In this document: one piece after another, positions 19,151-28,404 of the stretch
How the letters are laid out: every line of letters begins with the position of its first letter
Numbering within the stretch: position 1 is the first letter of the stretch
DNA from: Marinibactrum halimedae
Lineage (GTDB): Bacteria; Pseudomonadota; Gammaproteobacteria; Pseudomonadales; Cellvibrionaceae
Length of the DNA stretch: 64,000 nucleotides
Direction of reading: 5' to 3'
NCBI RefSeq assembly: GCF_021234875.1
Contig: NZ_JAJQVM010000009.1
Span: forward strand, 62,001 to 126,000
Program-made: the position numbers and the translations under genes
Notes under the pieces: model-generated
The model's database searches: none
Told to the model about the DNA's origin: nothing
The model's input: the letters and a program-made list of their open reading frames with translations, nothing else

Positions 19151-19579
19151 TTACACTTTCTCTTGTTTATTAAGCTTTATTTCGACTTTGTAATAAGCGA
19201 CATTGTGTTTGAAAAACTTATCGCCAGAAATTTTCATACCAAAACGTTGATAAAAGCCAACGGCGCTTTCTCTGGCATCACACCAAAACAGATCAATCTT
19301 GTCATCTGAGAGTGTTTGAAGAATGAATTGAATCATTTTTGTACCAATACCTTGCCCTTGATATTTCGTGGCGGTGGCAAACTTTCTCAATCGGGCGGAT
19401 TTCCCCTCGATGTAAATAGAGGCGACAGAAATCAGCTCGTTTTGGGTATCAGAAAAAACACCAAAATGTTTGCCGATGTGATCATTTTCAACGCGGCAAA
19501 ATGCCAGAGACTTTTGGGGCCATAAAACGGCTTGTCGTAGTGGTAAGGTTTCATCACTGGTAATCGAACGTATGATCAT
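19151..19579 (-). CDS. GNAT-family N-acetyltransferase
   Basis: A 142-residue single-domain acetyltransferase. The acetyl-CoA-binding motif A is ARLRKFATATKYQGQGIGTK (Q/R-x-x-G-x-G/A type) and the C-terminal motif FWCDARESAVGFYQRFGM is typical. The substrate cannot be told. It is convergent with creD, whose stop is about 40 bases away, and stands alone on the minus strand. A Shine-Dalgarno sequence before the ATG is not evident. Confidence 0.85.
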   Translation of the reverse strand: MIIRSITSDETLPLRQAVLWPQKSLAFCRVENDHIGKHFGVFSDTQNELISVASIYIEGKSARLRKFATATKYQGQGIGTKMIQFILQTLSDDKIDLFWCDARESAVGFYQRFGMKISGDKFFKHNVAYYKVEIKLNKQEKV

Positions 19580-19691
19580 AAAGAGGCTTCATGCTAATGT
19601 GTATGGTATATAGCGTGCCAAAATAAACCTTAATTCGTCATTTTCTATTTTATTATCTTTGTCTGCTCACGGAACCCAAGAGAGGAAAAAT

Positions 19692-22600
19692 ATGTCTCGT
19701 TGTTTGATTAACACCTTACTTTGTTGTGTGTTTGTTCTGCTCTTTGGGTGTTCGCAAGAGGCACCTGATGATACCCATACTAAGGCATCACAAGCTCAAG
19801 GCGATGGTTCTCAAAACGATGGTTCTCAAAATAGTTCTATTGAAGAGGCCGTATTTGATCGTGCACAGGTGCTTGAGGAGTACAAAGAACAACCGTTAAC
19901 GGTATTGGACGTTTCGGAACGGGAGTGGCAAGGGCAAAACGCGATAGCGGTTACCTTGTCGGTTCCCTTAGACCCTGCCAAAAATCACCAGCAATACCTT
20001 GATGTGAGCCAGAAAGACAGCGGTAAGATGAGTGGGAAGGCCGATGGCGCATGGGTGTTGTCACCCTCTGGAAAGGTATTGTGGTTTACCCATACAGAGC
20101 CAAACACTGCCTATGACATTACGATCTATCAAGGCTTAACGGCGGCCACCGACCGTCAGCTCGCCTTGACGAAAACGGTGAGTCTCACCACTCGAGATTT
20201 AAAACCTTCGGTCAGTTTTGATTCGAAAGGGCATTTTTTAACAGCCGGTCTTGGTAATGGTATTCCGGTGACGGCTGTGAATATCGATGCGGTGAATGTG
20301 GATTTTTTTCGCATTGATGATCAGCAATTGCACTCATTCTTAAGGGAGTTCGACCGCTTCTATTATTGGCGTATTCAGGACATGACCCACTTTGGTGAAT
20401 TGGCCTACAGTGGTCGTTTTGAATTAAACACTCCTAAAAATACCCGCACAAAACGGACATTGGATGTTGAAAATATTACGCAATTAAACGCGCCGGGCGT
20501 ATACCTAGCGGTGATGTTGCCTGCGGGGGAATACACACAACCGAAAATCACTTGGTTTTCGGTTACCGATATCGGCTTACATGCACGAGAATATCAACAG
20601 CGTTTGGATGTGCATGTCTCTTCTCTTAAAACCGGTAAAGCACTGAGTGGTGTGTCGGTATTATTATTGGATGATCACTCTGCGGTGGTGGGTGAACGAA
20701 CCAGTACGCCTGAAGGCATCGTCACTTTTCAGCCCATCCCTCAAAATGTTCAGCACATTATTGCTCAGACGGATACGCCATCAGGCCAGCATTTTTCTCA
20801 TATTCCCTTTCGACAGCCCGCCTTGGATTTGTCTGAATTTGATATCGGAAAGCGCCCGCAATTGCCCGTAGAATTTTATATTTATGCGCCTCGTGATCTC
20901 TATCGACCGGGTGAAATGATCGATTTTAATGGCCTGCTCAGAGATTTTGATGGAAAGAAAACCGCCCCTGCCATCATGACCGCGAAAATCAAAAAACCAG
21001 ATGGCTCGGTGATGAAAACCTTCAAGTGGCATGGGCAGGCATTGGGGTATTACCACTATGCATGGAATATTCCTGTGTCTGCGCCAGTGGGCAATTGGGA
21101 ATTGGTCGTCGAAGGGGCATTCGACAAGCCGGTTGTTTTTCCATTTAAGGTGGAAGAATTTTTACCTGAGCGTATGAAACTCACGTTTAATGAGGGCAAC
21201 GAAAAACCTGAAATTATTCAACGACAAGCATCATTAACGATTCCGATTCTTGGGGAATACTTGTATGGCGCACCGGCGGCGGGTAATCGATTAAGTACCT
21301 TGGTTAATGTATCTCCTTGGCGCTTGCCGATTGAATCTTTGCAACACTATCAATTTGGCGATGCTACAGAGAAAAATACAACGCAACAATTTGGACTTGA
21401 CGATATCACGTTAAGTGCCGATGGCAATGCGGATATTGTTGCGAAAGCCAGTCATTGGCGTCATAGCCAATCCCCGTTGCGCATTCAGTTGGTTAGCAGT
21501 GTTTACGAATCGGGTGGGCGGCCTGTGACACGAGCGTATTCATCATTAATGTGGCCCGCAGAAACCGTCATTGGTATCCGGCCTGATTTTAGCGATGACA
21601 ACCCAGAAGCGAATTCACGGGTGGGCTTTGATATTGTTAATGCAACCGCGCAGGGGGAGTTAAAAGCGGCCTCGGGATTAGATGTAAAACTCATTCGTGA
21701 AGACCGACAATATTTTTGGGTCTTTGACGATAATCGTGGTTGGCATTACGAGTGGACGGATAAAGAATTTACTGAAATCACGCAAACGGTATCCATTGCG
21801 GAAGGCAAATCTACGCACGTTGAATTTCCTGTCAGTTATGGCCGTTATCGAATGGAGGTCCGTAACCCTGAAACGGGGTTAATTTCCAATGTCCGTTTTT
21901 ATGCAGGTTACAATTGGTATGCAAATTGGAAAGCGGCGCAAAATAATCAAGGTGTGGTTCGCCCAGATAAAGTCGCAGTGGTATTAGATAAAGGGGCTTA
22001 TCAGCCAGGAGAGGTTGCTCAGGTAAAAATAACCCCACCTGAAGCGGGTGAAGCCATTATTATGGTTGAAGCGGATGAGCCTCTTTGGATGAAGCGGCTT
22101 TCCATACCCGATGAGGGTATCACCATTGAAATTCCTGTCAGTGAAGAATGGAATCAGCACAATACTTATGTGACTGCAACGGTTTTACGACCGGGTAATA
22201 ATAAAAAAACCATCACGCCTAAACGCAGTTTTGGATTGGCACACTTACCGTTAGACCGACAAGATCGATCCTTAAGCGTGGTGATTGATGCGCCGGATGA
22301 GACTTTGCCGCAAGAAACGTTAATGGTGGATATCACGATTGATGAGGCCTTATCTGGTGTAAAAATCCCAACGGAAGAAACGCTTTTTGTCACGCTCGCG
22401 GCGGTGGATGTGGGTGTGCTTAATATCAGTAATTTTAAGACACCAAACCCAGAGGAAGCTTTTTTTGGAAAACGTCAGTACGGAATAGAAAGTAAAGACC
22501 TCTATGGCAAAGTGATTGAGCTGAGCCAGGCAGACAAAGCCAGTATTCGGTTTGGTGGTGATGCGGACATGGCGCGGGGTGGGCAAGCGCCACAATCGGA

Positions 22601-24707
22601 TGTCCAAATTGTGTCGTTATTCAGTGGCGTTGTCAAAATGAATAATGGCAAAACCTCGATTCCCGTAGAACTGCCCGATTTTAATGGTCGCTTACGCTTG
22701 ATGGCGTTGGCTTTTTCAGACAATCAATTTGGTCATCAAGAAAAAGACATTACCGTTGCTGCGCCATTGGTCACGCAATTGTCTATGCCGCGCTTTTTAG
22801 CCATGGGAGATTTATCTAGCCTGGCGTTGGATATTCATAACCTCAGTGGCGAGAGACAACATCTTGATGTGTCATTATCGGTGTCGGGGGCGATGTCGTT
22901 ACGAAATGACGATGCTGAAAAAACAACAATGAAAAAAGTCGTACTGGACGATCAGAAAAAAACGACCTTGCATTTTCCGGTAAAAGCAACGGACTTTTCT
23001 GGTCAAGGAATTGTGCAGTTATCCATTGAGTCTGAAAATGAAACTGATCAATCAGAGCCAATGAAGCCGCTGCATCGAGAATGGAAATTAGGCATGCGCC
23101 CAGCTTACAGTGCGGTCAATGAGTATCGATCTACGACGTTAAAAAAAGGCGATTCAATTCAATTAGGAGAAAAAGACCTATTGCCTTATTTGTCTGGTTC
23201 CGTTGATGCCACCGTCGTATTGTCTCCCAGTGTGGATCTCGGATTACGAAATCAATTCGAGAATTTATTGCGCTACCCTTACGGATGTTTAGAGCAAACC
23301 AGCAGCCGTGCTTTCCCCTTTGTTTACGCAACAAAAGAAAACCAAGAGCGATTTGGCTTGCCGGCAATAACTCAACAAGAGCGATTTAAACGTTTGCAAG
23401 AAGGGGTTGATCGTGTGGCAACCATGCAGCTGGGCAATGGTGGATTTGGCTTATGGAATAATCGTTCGCCAGAAGAACATTGGCTAACTGCTTTTGTTAC
23501 CGATTTTTTATTATTGGCTCGTGATGCGGGTGCGGAAGTGCCGCCATCGTTATTGGATAACGCTCTAAAACGTTTAAAGCGTTACGTGAATAGATCTGGG
23601 CGTTTTGTGGGTGAGCGTTGGAGTGAAGACCAAAATCATTATTCGTTTGCTTACAAAGCTTACAGTGCCTATGTGTTGTCAAAAGTGAATCAAGCGCCTT
23701 TGGGCACTTTACGAAATTTATACGATCGTCAATTTAAGCGGGCGCAATCGGGGCTACCCAAAGTGCATTTAGGCATTGCTTTAATGAACATGGGAGATAA
23801 AAAACGCGGTCGAGCGGCTCTTGAAGCCTCCCTGCAAACTTTCCCGGAGCGCACGAAGTATTTAGGGGATTACGGTAGTCCAATACGGGATAAAGCATTA
23901 GCCATTCATCTCCTTCTTTCGAATCACTATTTCACCCAAGAGGCCATGGAATTAAGCCTATCCCTTGCCAAGGAAATACACGATCGACGTTGGCTGAGCA
24001 CACAAGAACGTAATGCTTTATTTTTAGCGGGCATAGAATTATCAAAAGCCGGTGAAGGGCGTTGGACGGGTGAGGTCATCCTCAATCAATTATCACAAAC
24101 CCTTTCGCAGCAAGGAATGTATCAACAAGTACTGGATGACCATTCTATTAATAATGGTTTTTCGTTTACGTCTACCAATGACGAGATACTATTCTCAAAT
24201 GTCCATCTTATGGGATATCCAAAAAACAAGCCGGAACCGTTTGAATCGGGGTTGTCGATACATCGTCAATGGTATAACCAAAAAGGGGAGTTGGTGAGCC
24301 CCGATAATGTTGAAGTGGGGGATTTATTTATCGTGCATTTAGAGCTATCTGCAAACAGTAGAACACCCGATGCTCTCGTGGTGGATTTTATTCCCGCAGG
24401 ATTTGAGATTGAAAATCAAAACCTAGAACATGCAATTCAATTAGAGAGTTTTACCATTGATGGGAAAAGCATTGAGCAGTTGCAGCGCAGGTCAAAGGTG
24501 AAACATCAAGAGTTTCGAGATGATCGTTTTGTAGCCGCAATGGATATTAACACGTACAACCGTACTCATATTTTCTATGTGCTTCGTGCTGTAACACCCG
24601 GAGATTATCAAGTGCCAGCTCCAACCGTGGAAGATATGTACCGTCCCGAAAGAAGAGCTGTGGGTGAAACCGTGGATCGTATTTCCGTTACCCAACCTAA
24701 TTTATAA
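19692..24707 (+). CDS. Alpha-2-macroglobulin family lipoprotein (YfhM-like)
   Basis: A 1671-residue envelope protein that in other bacteria traps proteases by a bait-region and thioester mechanism. The lipobox VLLFGC near residue 20 marks it as a lipoprotein. A short linker with DGSQN repeats precedes macroglobulin domains and the bait region. The thioester motif is in YPYGCLEQ (C1199 to Q1202), close in position to E. coli YfhM, with the alpha-helical TED domain after it and a C-terminal receptor-like domain. ATG 19692 is chosen for the preceding AGAGGAA and the correct lipoprotein signal length. pbpC follows after 30 bases, the conserved pairing thought to defend and repair a breached cell wall. 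Confidence 0.94.
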   Translation: MSRCLINTLLCCVFVLLFGCSQEAPDDTHTKASQAQGDGSQNDGSQNSSIEEAVFDRAQVLEEYKEQPLTVLDVSEREWQGQNAIAVTLSVPLDPAKNHQQYLDVSQKDSGKMSGKADGAWVLSPSGKVLWFTHTEPNTAYDITIYQGLTAATDRQLALTKTVSLTTRDLKPSVSFDSKGHFLTAGLGNGIPVTAVNIDAVNVDFFRIDDQQLHSFLREFDRFYYWRIQDMTHFGELAYSGRFELNTPKNTRTKRTLDVENITQLNAPGVYLAVMLPAGEYTQPKITWFSVTDIGLHAREYQQRLDVHVSSLKTGKALSGVSVLLLDDHSAVVGERTSTPEGIVTFQPIPQNVQHIIAQTDTPSGQHFSHIPFRQPALDLSEFDIGKRPQLPVEFYIYAPRDLYRPGEMIDFNGLLRDFDGKKTAPAIMTAKIKKPDGSVMKTFKWHGQALGYYHYAWNIPVSAPVGNWELVVEGAFDKPVVFPFKVEEFLPERMKLTFNEGNEKPEIIQRQASLTIPILGEYLYGAPAAGNRLSTLVNVSPWRLPIESLQHYQFGDATEKNTTQQFGLDDITLSADGNADIVAKASHWRHSQSPLRIQLVSSVYESGGRPVTRAYSSLMWPAETVIGIRPDFSDDNPEANSRVGFDIVNATAQGELKAASGLDVKLIREDRQYFWVFDDNRGWHYEWTDKEFTEITQTVSIAEGKSTHVEFPVSYGRYRMEVRNPETGLISNVRFYAGYNWYANWKAAQNNQGVVRPDKVAVVLDKGAYQPGEVAQVKITPPEAGEAIIMVEADEPLWMKRLSIPDEGITIEIPVSEEWNQHNTYVTATVLRPGNNKKTITPKRSFGLAHLPLDRQDRSLSVVIDAPDETLPQETLMVDITIDEALSGVKIPTEETLFVTLAAVDVGVLNISNFKTPNPEEAFFGKRQYGIESKDLYGKVIELSQADKASIRFGGDADMARGGQAPQSDVQIVSLFSGVVKMNNGKTSIPVELPDFNGRLRLMALAFSDNQFGHQEKDITVAAPLVTQLSMPRFLAMGDLSSLALDIHNLSGERQHLDVSLSVSGAMSLRNDDAEKTTMKKVVLDDQKKTTLHFPVKATDFSGQGIVQLSIESENETDQSEPMKPLHREWKLGMRPAYSAVNEYRSTTLKKGDSIQLGEKDLLPYLSGSVDATVVLSPSVDLGLRNQFENLLRYPYGCLEQTSSRAFPFVYATKENQERFGLPAITQQERFKRLQEGVDRVATMQLGNGGFGLWNNRSPEEHWLTAFVTDFLLLARDAGAEVPPSLLDNALKRLKRYVNRSGRFVGERWSEDQNHYSFAYKAYSAYVLSKVNQAPLGTLRNLYDRQFKRAQSGLPKVHLGIALMNMGDKKRGRAALEASLQTFPERTKYLGDYGSPIRDKALAIHLLLSNHYFTQEAMELSLSLAKEIHDRRWLSTQERNALFLAGIELSKAGEGRWTGEVILNQLSQTLSQQGMYQQVLDDHSINNGFSFTSTNDEILFSNVHLMGYPKNKPEPFESGLSIHRQWYNQKGELVSPDNVEVGDLFIVHLELSANSRTPDALVVDFIPAGFEIENQNLEHAIQLESFTIDGKSIEQLQRRSKVKHQEFRDDRFVAAMDINTYNRTHIFYVLRAVTPGDYQVPAPTVEDMYRPERRAVGETVDRISVTQPNL
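19803..19838 (+). repeat. In-frame 15-bp repeat in the alpha-2-macroglobulin linker
   Basis: Two 15-base units, GATGGTTCTCAAAAC and GATGGTTCTCAAAAT, encode DGSQN twice, followed by a partial third unit, just after the lipid-anchored N-terminus. Confidence 0.75.
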
Positions 24708-24737
24708 TCATTATGGAGATGAACAAGGCGTGGGTTT

Positions 24738-27224
24738 GTGAATAAAAGGCGTTTTCTCATGCCTTTTAAATGGGTAAACGCAGTCGTAGCCTCGTTAGTA
24801 ATAACCGGGTTACTGCTGCTTTTACTGGATTTCTTTTTTCCATTATCGATACCCAAAGAGAATGCGCTTTTTGCGCGCATCGTCGTGGATGAAAAAGGGC
24901 GCCCCCTCAGGGCGTTTGCCGACGATAATGGTGTGTGGCGCTACCCTGTTACCCTCAATGATGTATCGCCCTATTATTTAGAGGCGTTGTTAACCTACGA
25001 AGACCGTTGGTTTTGGTATCACCCCGGCGTGAACCCGGCGGCCCTGCTCCGTGCTTTTTTTCAAAATGCCACCAACGATCGAATTGTTTCTGGCGGGTCG
25101 ACCTTGACCATGCAGGTGGCAAGATTACTTCACCCGCATGATCGCTCCTACGGTGGCAAGCTTCAGCAATTGTTCAGAGCACTGCAATTAGAGTGGCATT
25201 TCAGTAAAAAATCGATATTGGAGATGTATCTCAATATTGCACCGTATGGCGGCACGATTGAGGGCGTACAGGCGGCCAGTTATTTGTATTTAAATAAACC
25301 CGTGAGTGATGTAAGCCATGCCGAAGCCGCGTTGTTGGCGGTGTTACCGCAGGCACCGACGCGTTTTCGACCCGATTTGCACCCCAGTGCGGCAGAAGAA
25401 GCGAGAAATAAAGTACTCAATCGAATGGCCTCGCTGAATCAATGGTCGAGTGATGTGGTTGCCGATGCGATGCAAGAATCGGTATTTGGTTTTCGGTCTC
25501 ACCAAGAGGTAATTGCTCCGCTTTTATCACGACGATTAGTCAAAGACGTTTTTTCTAATGATAAAGATAACGCTACCGGCAATCGCCATCGGGGCGCGAT
25601 CAAAACCACGATAGATGGCGATTTACAAAGAGCGCTGGAAGATTATGTACAACAGTACGTGCATCGTTTTCCTGATAAAACCTCTATTGCGATTTTGGTG
25701 GTGGAGAATACCTCTGCCGCTGTAAAAGCGTATTTGGGCTCTGCGGATTTTTCAAACCCTAAGCGCTTTGCTCATGTGGATATGGTAACGGCGATACGTT
25801 CGCCGGGTTCAACGTTAAAGCCTTTTTTATTTGCGCTATCGTTAGATGAAGGGCTAATTCATGAAAACTCTTTATTGGCCGATGTGCCGCGTACGTTTAG
25901 TGCTTATCGGCCTGAAAATTTCAGTCGACAATTTTCGGGGCCGGTGTCGGCCAGTGAGGCATTAATTCGCTCTTTAAATATTCCTTTTGTGGATTTGCTC
26001 GAACGTTATGGTCCAAATCGTTTTATTGGGCGTTTACAAGGGGCAGGCATGACGCCGGTAATGAAAGGTAAGCCTAACTTGTCTGTGATATTGGGTGGCG
26101 TGGGGATCTCTTTAGAAGACTTGGTGATGGCATATCGTGCTTTTTCTGTCGGGGGTAAAGTTCAACCGCTTCGTTATTATGCAGACAATCCTTCGACTAA
26201 TGTTTCTAAAATGACCGTTGCTCAAACGACCGGCATTCAAACGACGGATATTCAAACCACCGACCCTCAAACAACGACTGCGCGTACGAATTCGCAACAA
26301 AGCGAGTCGTATTTTTTGAGTGAAGGCAGTGCGTGGTTAACTTATAACACTTTAAAAAAAGTGCAATCACCTTCGGTATTACGCACTTCTGCCAATACCG
26401 CTAGCACACAACCTTTAGCGTGGAAGACGGGCACCAGTTATGGGTTTCGTGATGCCTGGGCGATTGGCACATCACAAGAGTATACCCTTGGTGTATGGGT
26501 GGGCAGGCCAGACGGAACGCCTATGCCCGGTTTTGTTGGACGAGATACGGCTGGCCCATTGTTATTTAAGGTGGCAGATTTTTTGGGGATAAAAAACACA
26601 CCTTTAAAGAAACCCAACTCCATTACCAATCACATTATTTGTTGGCCACTCGGCACGACGGCGAAAGAGCAACTTCCTAAGCATTGTCATCGACGTTTTC
26701 ACACACACGTTATTGACGAAGTCATTCCTCCCACATGGCATCAAGCAGACTCCGATGCATGGCAGTCTAACCCTGCACGTATTTCGATTAACCCAAAAAC
26801 AAACCTACGAGTTAGCCCTGGCTGCAAAGAAAGTAAAGAAGATTCCGAATTAATCAGTATTGCTTTGTGGCCCAAAATGCTCGACCCGTGGTTGCCACAG
26901 CGGTTTAAAAGAGAAACGCTTATCCCCCAAGCTGATCCTTTGTGTTCTCATTTTTCATCCGCATCATTAAGTACACTAAAAATCACGGGATTAACGCCCA
27001 ATGGTGCTTATCGATTACCTAAAAAAAGCAATACTCCTCTCAGTTTAACGCTTCAAGCTTTTGGAGGGCATGGGCGATACCATTGGTACATAAATGGTCA
27101 GTGGCGATACAGTGCAGAAGGAAACAAATCGATTTTGCATGAAGTGGGGACGCCGGGAGAGTATGAAATTGTGGTGACGGATGAGGCGGGGAATGTTGAT
27201 AGGATTAATGTATCTGTATTGTAA
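24738..27224 (+). CDS. pbpC: Penicillin-binding protein 1C (bifunctional peptidoglycan synthase)
   Basis: An 828-residue membrane-anchored protein that polymerises glycan strands and has a transpeptidase domain. After one transmembrane helix (about 12-32) comes the GT51 glycosyltransferase domain with catalytic E88 in YEDRWFWYHPGVNP and GGSTLTMQVARLL. The transpeptidase domain has SPGSTLKPF (S358, K361), an SLN motif in IRSLNIPFVD and KTGTSYGFRDAW (563-566). A PbpC-type C-terminal beta domain follows. Between the SLN and KTGT motifs lies an unusual run of QTT repeats (about 495-514). The start is taken as GTG 24738; ATG 24759 is an alternative. It lies directly downstream of the macroglobulin gene and is probably cotranscribed with it. 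Confidence 0.95.
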   Translation: MNKRRFLMPFKWVNAVVASLVITGLLLLLLDFFFPLSIPKENALFARIVVDEKGRPLRAFADDNGVWRYPVTLNDVSPYYLEALLTYEDRWFWYHPGVNPAALLRAFFQNATNDRIVSGGSTLTMQVARLLHPHDRSYGGKLQQLFRALQLEWHFSKKSILEMYLNIAPYGGTIEGVQAASYLYLNKPVSDVSHAEAALLAVLPQAPTRFRPDLHPSAAEEARNKVLNRMASLNQWSSDVVADAMQESVFGFRSHQEVIAPLLSRRLVKDVFSNDKDNATGNRHRGAIKTTIDGDLQRALEDYVQQYVHRFPDKTSIAILVVENTSAAVKAYLGSADFSNPKRFAHVDMVTAIRSPGSTLKPFLFALSLDEGLIHENSLLADVPRTFSAYRPENFSRQFSGPVSASEALIRSLNIPFVDLLERYGPNRFIGRLQGAGMTPVMKGKPNLSVILGGVGISLEDLVMAYRAFSVGGKVQPLRYYADNPSTNVSKMTVAQTTGIQTTDIQTTDPQTTTARTNSQQSESYFLSEGSAWLTYNTLKKVQSPSVLRTSANTASTQPLAWKTGTSYGFRDAWAIGTSQEYTLGVWVGRPDGTPMPGFVGRDTAGPLLFKVADFLGIKNTPLKKPNSITNHIICWPLGTTAKEQLPKHCHRRFHTHVIDEVIPPTWHQADSDAWQSNPARISINPKTNLRVSPGCKESKEDSELISIALWPKMLDPWLPQRFKRETLIPQADPLCSHFSSASLSTLKITGLTPNGAYRLPKKSNTPLSLTLQAFGGHGRYHWYINGQWRYSAEGNKSILHEVGTPGEYEIVVTDEAGNVDRINVSVL
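26220..26279 (+). repeat. In-frame 15-bp repeats within pbpC
   Basis: Four units of 15 bases (GCTCAAACGACCGGC, ATTCAAACGACGGAT, ATTCAAACCACCGAC, CCTCAAACAACGACT) encode the pentapeptides AQTTG, IQTTD, IQTTD and PQTTT inside the transpeptidase domain, between active-site motifs 2 and 3, probably in a surface loop. Confidence 0.8.
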
Positions 27225-27289
27225 CGTTGATTAAAATTAAAATGGGTGGCAGATAAAATGTCAGTTATTCGTTCGGCGGAGAATACTCT

Positions 27290-27595
27290 ATGATTTTTTC
27301 TGTAAGATACCCTCATGTTAACGATCTTGTTCTGCATTACGCTAATAAATTGTCTGATGACATGGTTATATCGATACTTCAGAAGGGGCTGAATTTGGAA
27401 CGTGAGGCAGAGCACCTCAGTTATTTTATATGGAGAATGTTAGATGAAATGGCCAAAGATCGTGAAGAGGGAGATGTGGTTTTAAGTGGTACTGATAATA
27501 CGGCTATGGGTGCAGATATTGCCTATGAAATGGATACCCTGATGGAAGAAAGTGGATTTGGTTCAATTTGGGAAAAAATTTCCGACGAAGCTTGA
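27290..27595 (+). CDS. Hypothetical protein, 101 residues
   Basis: I do not recognise this protein. It begins with ATG after GGCGGAGAA at good spacing. It is acidic, with no signal peptide or membrane segment, and appears largely helical (for example HYANKLSDDMVISILQKGLN and EAEHLSYFIWRMLDEMA). There is no Cys pair or obvious catalytic motif. It lies 65 bases after pbpC on the same strand, so it could be the last gene of that transcript or have its own promoter. The good ribosome-binding site and ordinary codon use support a real gene. Confidence 0.6.
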   Translation: MIFSVRYPHVNDLVLHYANKLSDDMVISILQKGLNLEREAEHLSYFIWRMLDEMAKDREEGDVVLSGTDNTAMGADIAYEMDTLMEESGFGSIWEKISDEA

Positions 27596-27624
27596 TTAAT
27601 TTTTGACTTTTATTGAACTGATTA

Positions 27625-27745
27625 AGGCGCTGCCACCGGCACAAAAGCCTGGTCCCTGGCACTACAGCCGGTAGTGGTGACAGCGAATTGGGGTCTATCC
27701 ATAGATTCGACGTCCTTGTCGATGAGGAGCATTATTAATGGATAG
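27625..27745. other. Intergenic sequence with long imperfect inverted repeats
   Basis: An imperfect inverted repeat pairs CGCTGCCACC-GGC (from about 27628) with GCC-GGTAGTGGTGACAGCG (to about 27685). A second pair, CTATCCAT near 27695 and ATGGATAG near 27738, lies beside it. The GC content is higher than the surrounding spacer. It could be a structured RNA, the terminator region of the upstream gene, or a remnant of a small repetitive element. I recognise no family. Confidence 0.35.
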
Positions 27746-27867
27746 GGGAGGATTGTCTGTAAGAAATGTCGGTTTTGTATTGTAGGATATATCTCACTTA
27801 AGTCAGTGAAAGTCTGCGGTGTGCAAATACAATAGTGATCAATGACGCGCGGATATCAACCTGATTG

Positions 27868-28347
27868 CTATCGATTTAATAGTAGGTCGCCCTCAATTGG
27901 CACAAACACGCTGGCTGATTGAATTAGGGAATTCGCGGTTAACGATTTAACCCCATATACTTCTACCGGTTTGTTATAGCGGCTACGTATTTTATCGACA
28001 AGAAGGTCAAAGTCCCCATCTCCAGAGACTAAAACGACCACATCCACATCCTGAGCATATTCTAACGCATCCACCGTAATGCCGACGTCCCAATCGCCTT
28101 TTGCTGAGCCATCTGAGCGTTGAATAAAAGGTTTTAATTTTACGTCAAAACCAATGGCGCGAAGAATGTTTTGAAATTCATATTGTTTTTGATCGCCACG
28201 GTCGATAGCGTAGGCGAACGCTTTGGTTACTTCTCGATTATGAGTTGCTTGTGCCCAAAATTGGTTGTAATCAAAATTACGCTTAAAGACTTGGCGAGTG
28301 GTGTAATAGACATTTTGGACATCGACTAAGATTAATAATTTTTCCAT
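27868..28347 (-). CDS. NYN-domain (LabA/DUF88-type) protein
   Basis: A 159-residue single-domain protein of the PIN-like NYN nuclease fold. The conserved acidic positions are visible: LLILVDVQNVYY near the N-terminus, KGDWDVGITVDA in the middle and VVVLVSGDGDFDLLV toward the C-terminus. NYN proteins are proposed RNases; members of the LabA group have been tied to RNA processing and regulation, but the target here is unknown. It lies on the minus strand 57 bases after the AlkB-like gene and may share its transcript. Confidence 0.85.
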   Translation of the reverse strand: MEKLLILVDVQNVYYTTRQVFKRNFDYNQFWAQATHNREVTKAFAYAIDRGDQKQYEFQNILRAIGFDVKLKPFIQRSDGSAKGDWDVGITVDALEYAQDVDVVVLVSGDGDFDLLVDKIRSRYNKPVEVYGVKSLTANSLIQSASVFVPIEGDLLLNR

Positions 28348-28404
28348 TTCAGGATTTCACTTCTGGCATTTTAGACTAAGTTTTATTAAAGGATTTTCGG
28401 CTTT

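Noticed and set aside
27625-27745. Integron attC site or group of CRISPR-like repeats
   Set aside because: The attC R-box consensus ends are absent and there is no repeat/spacer periodicity.
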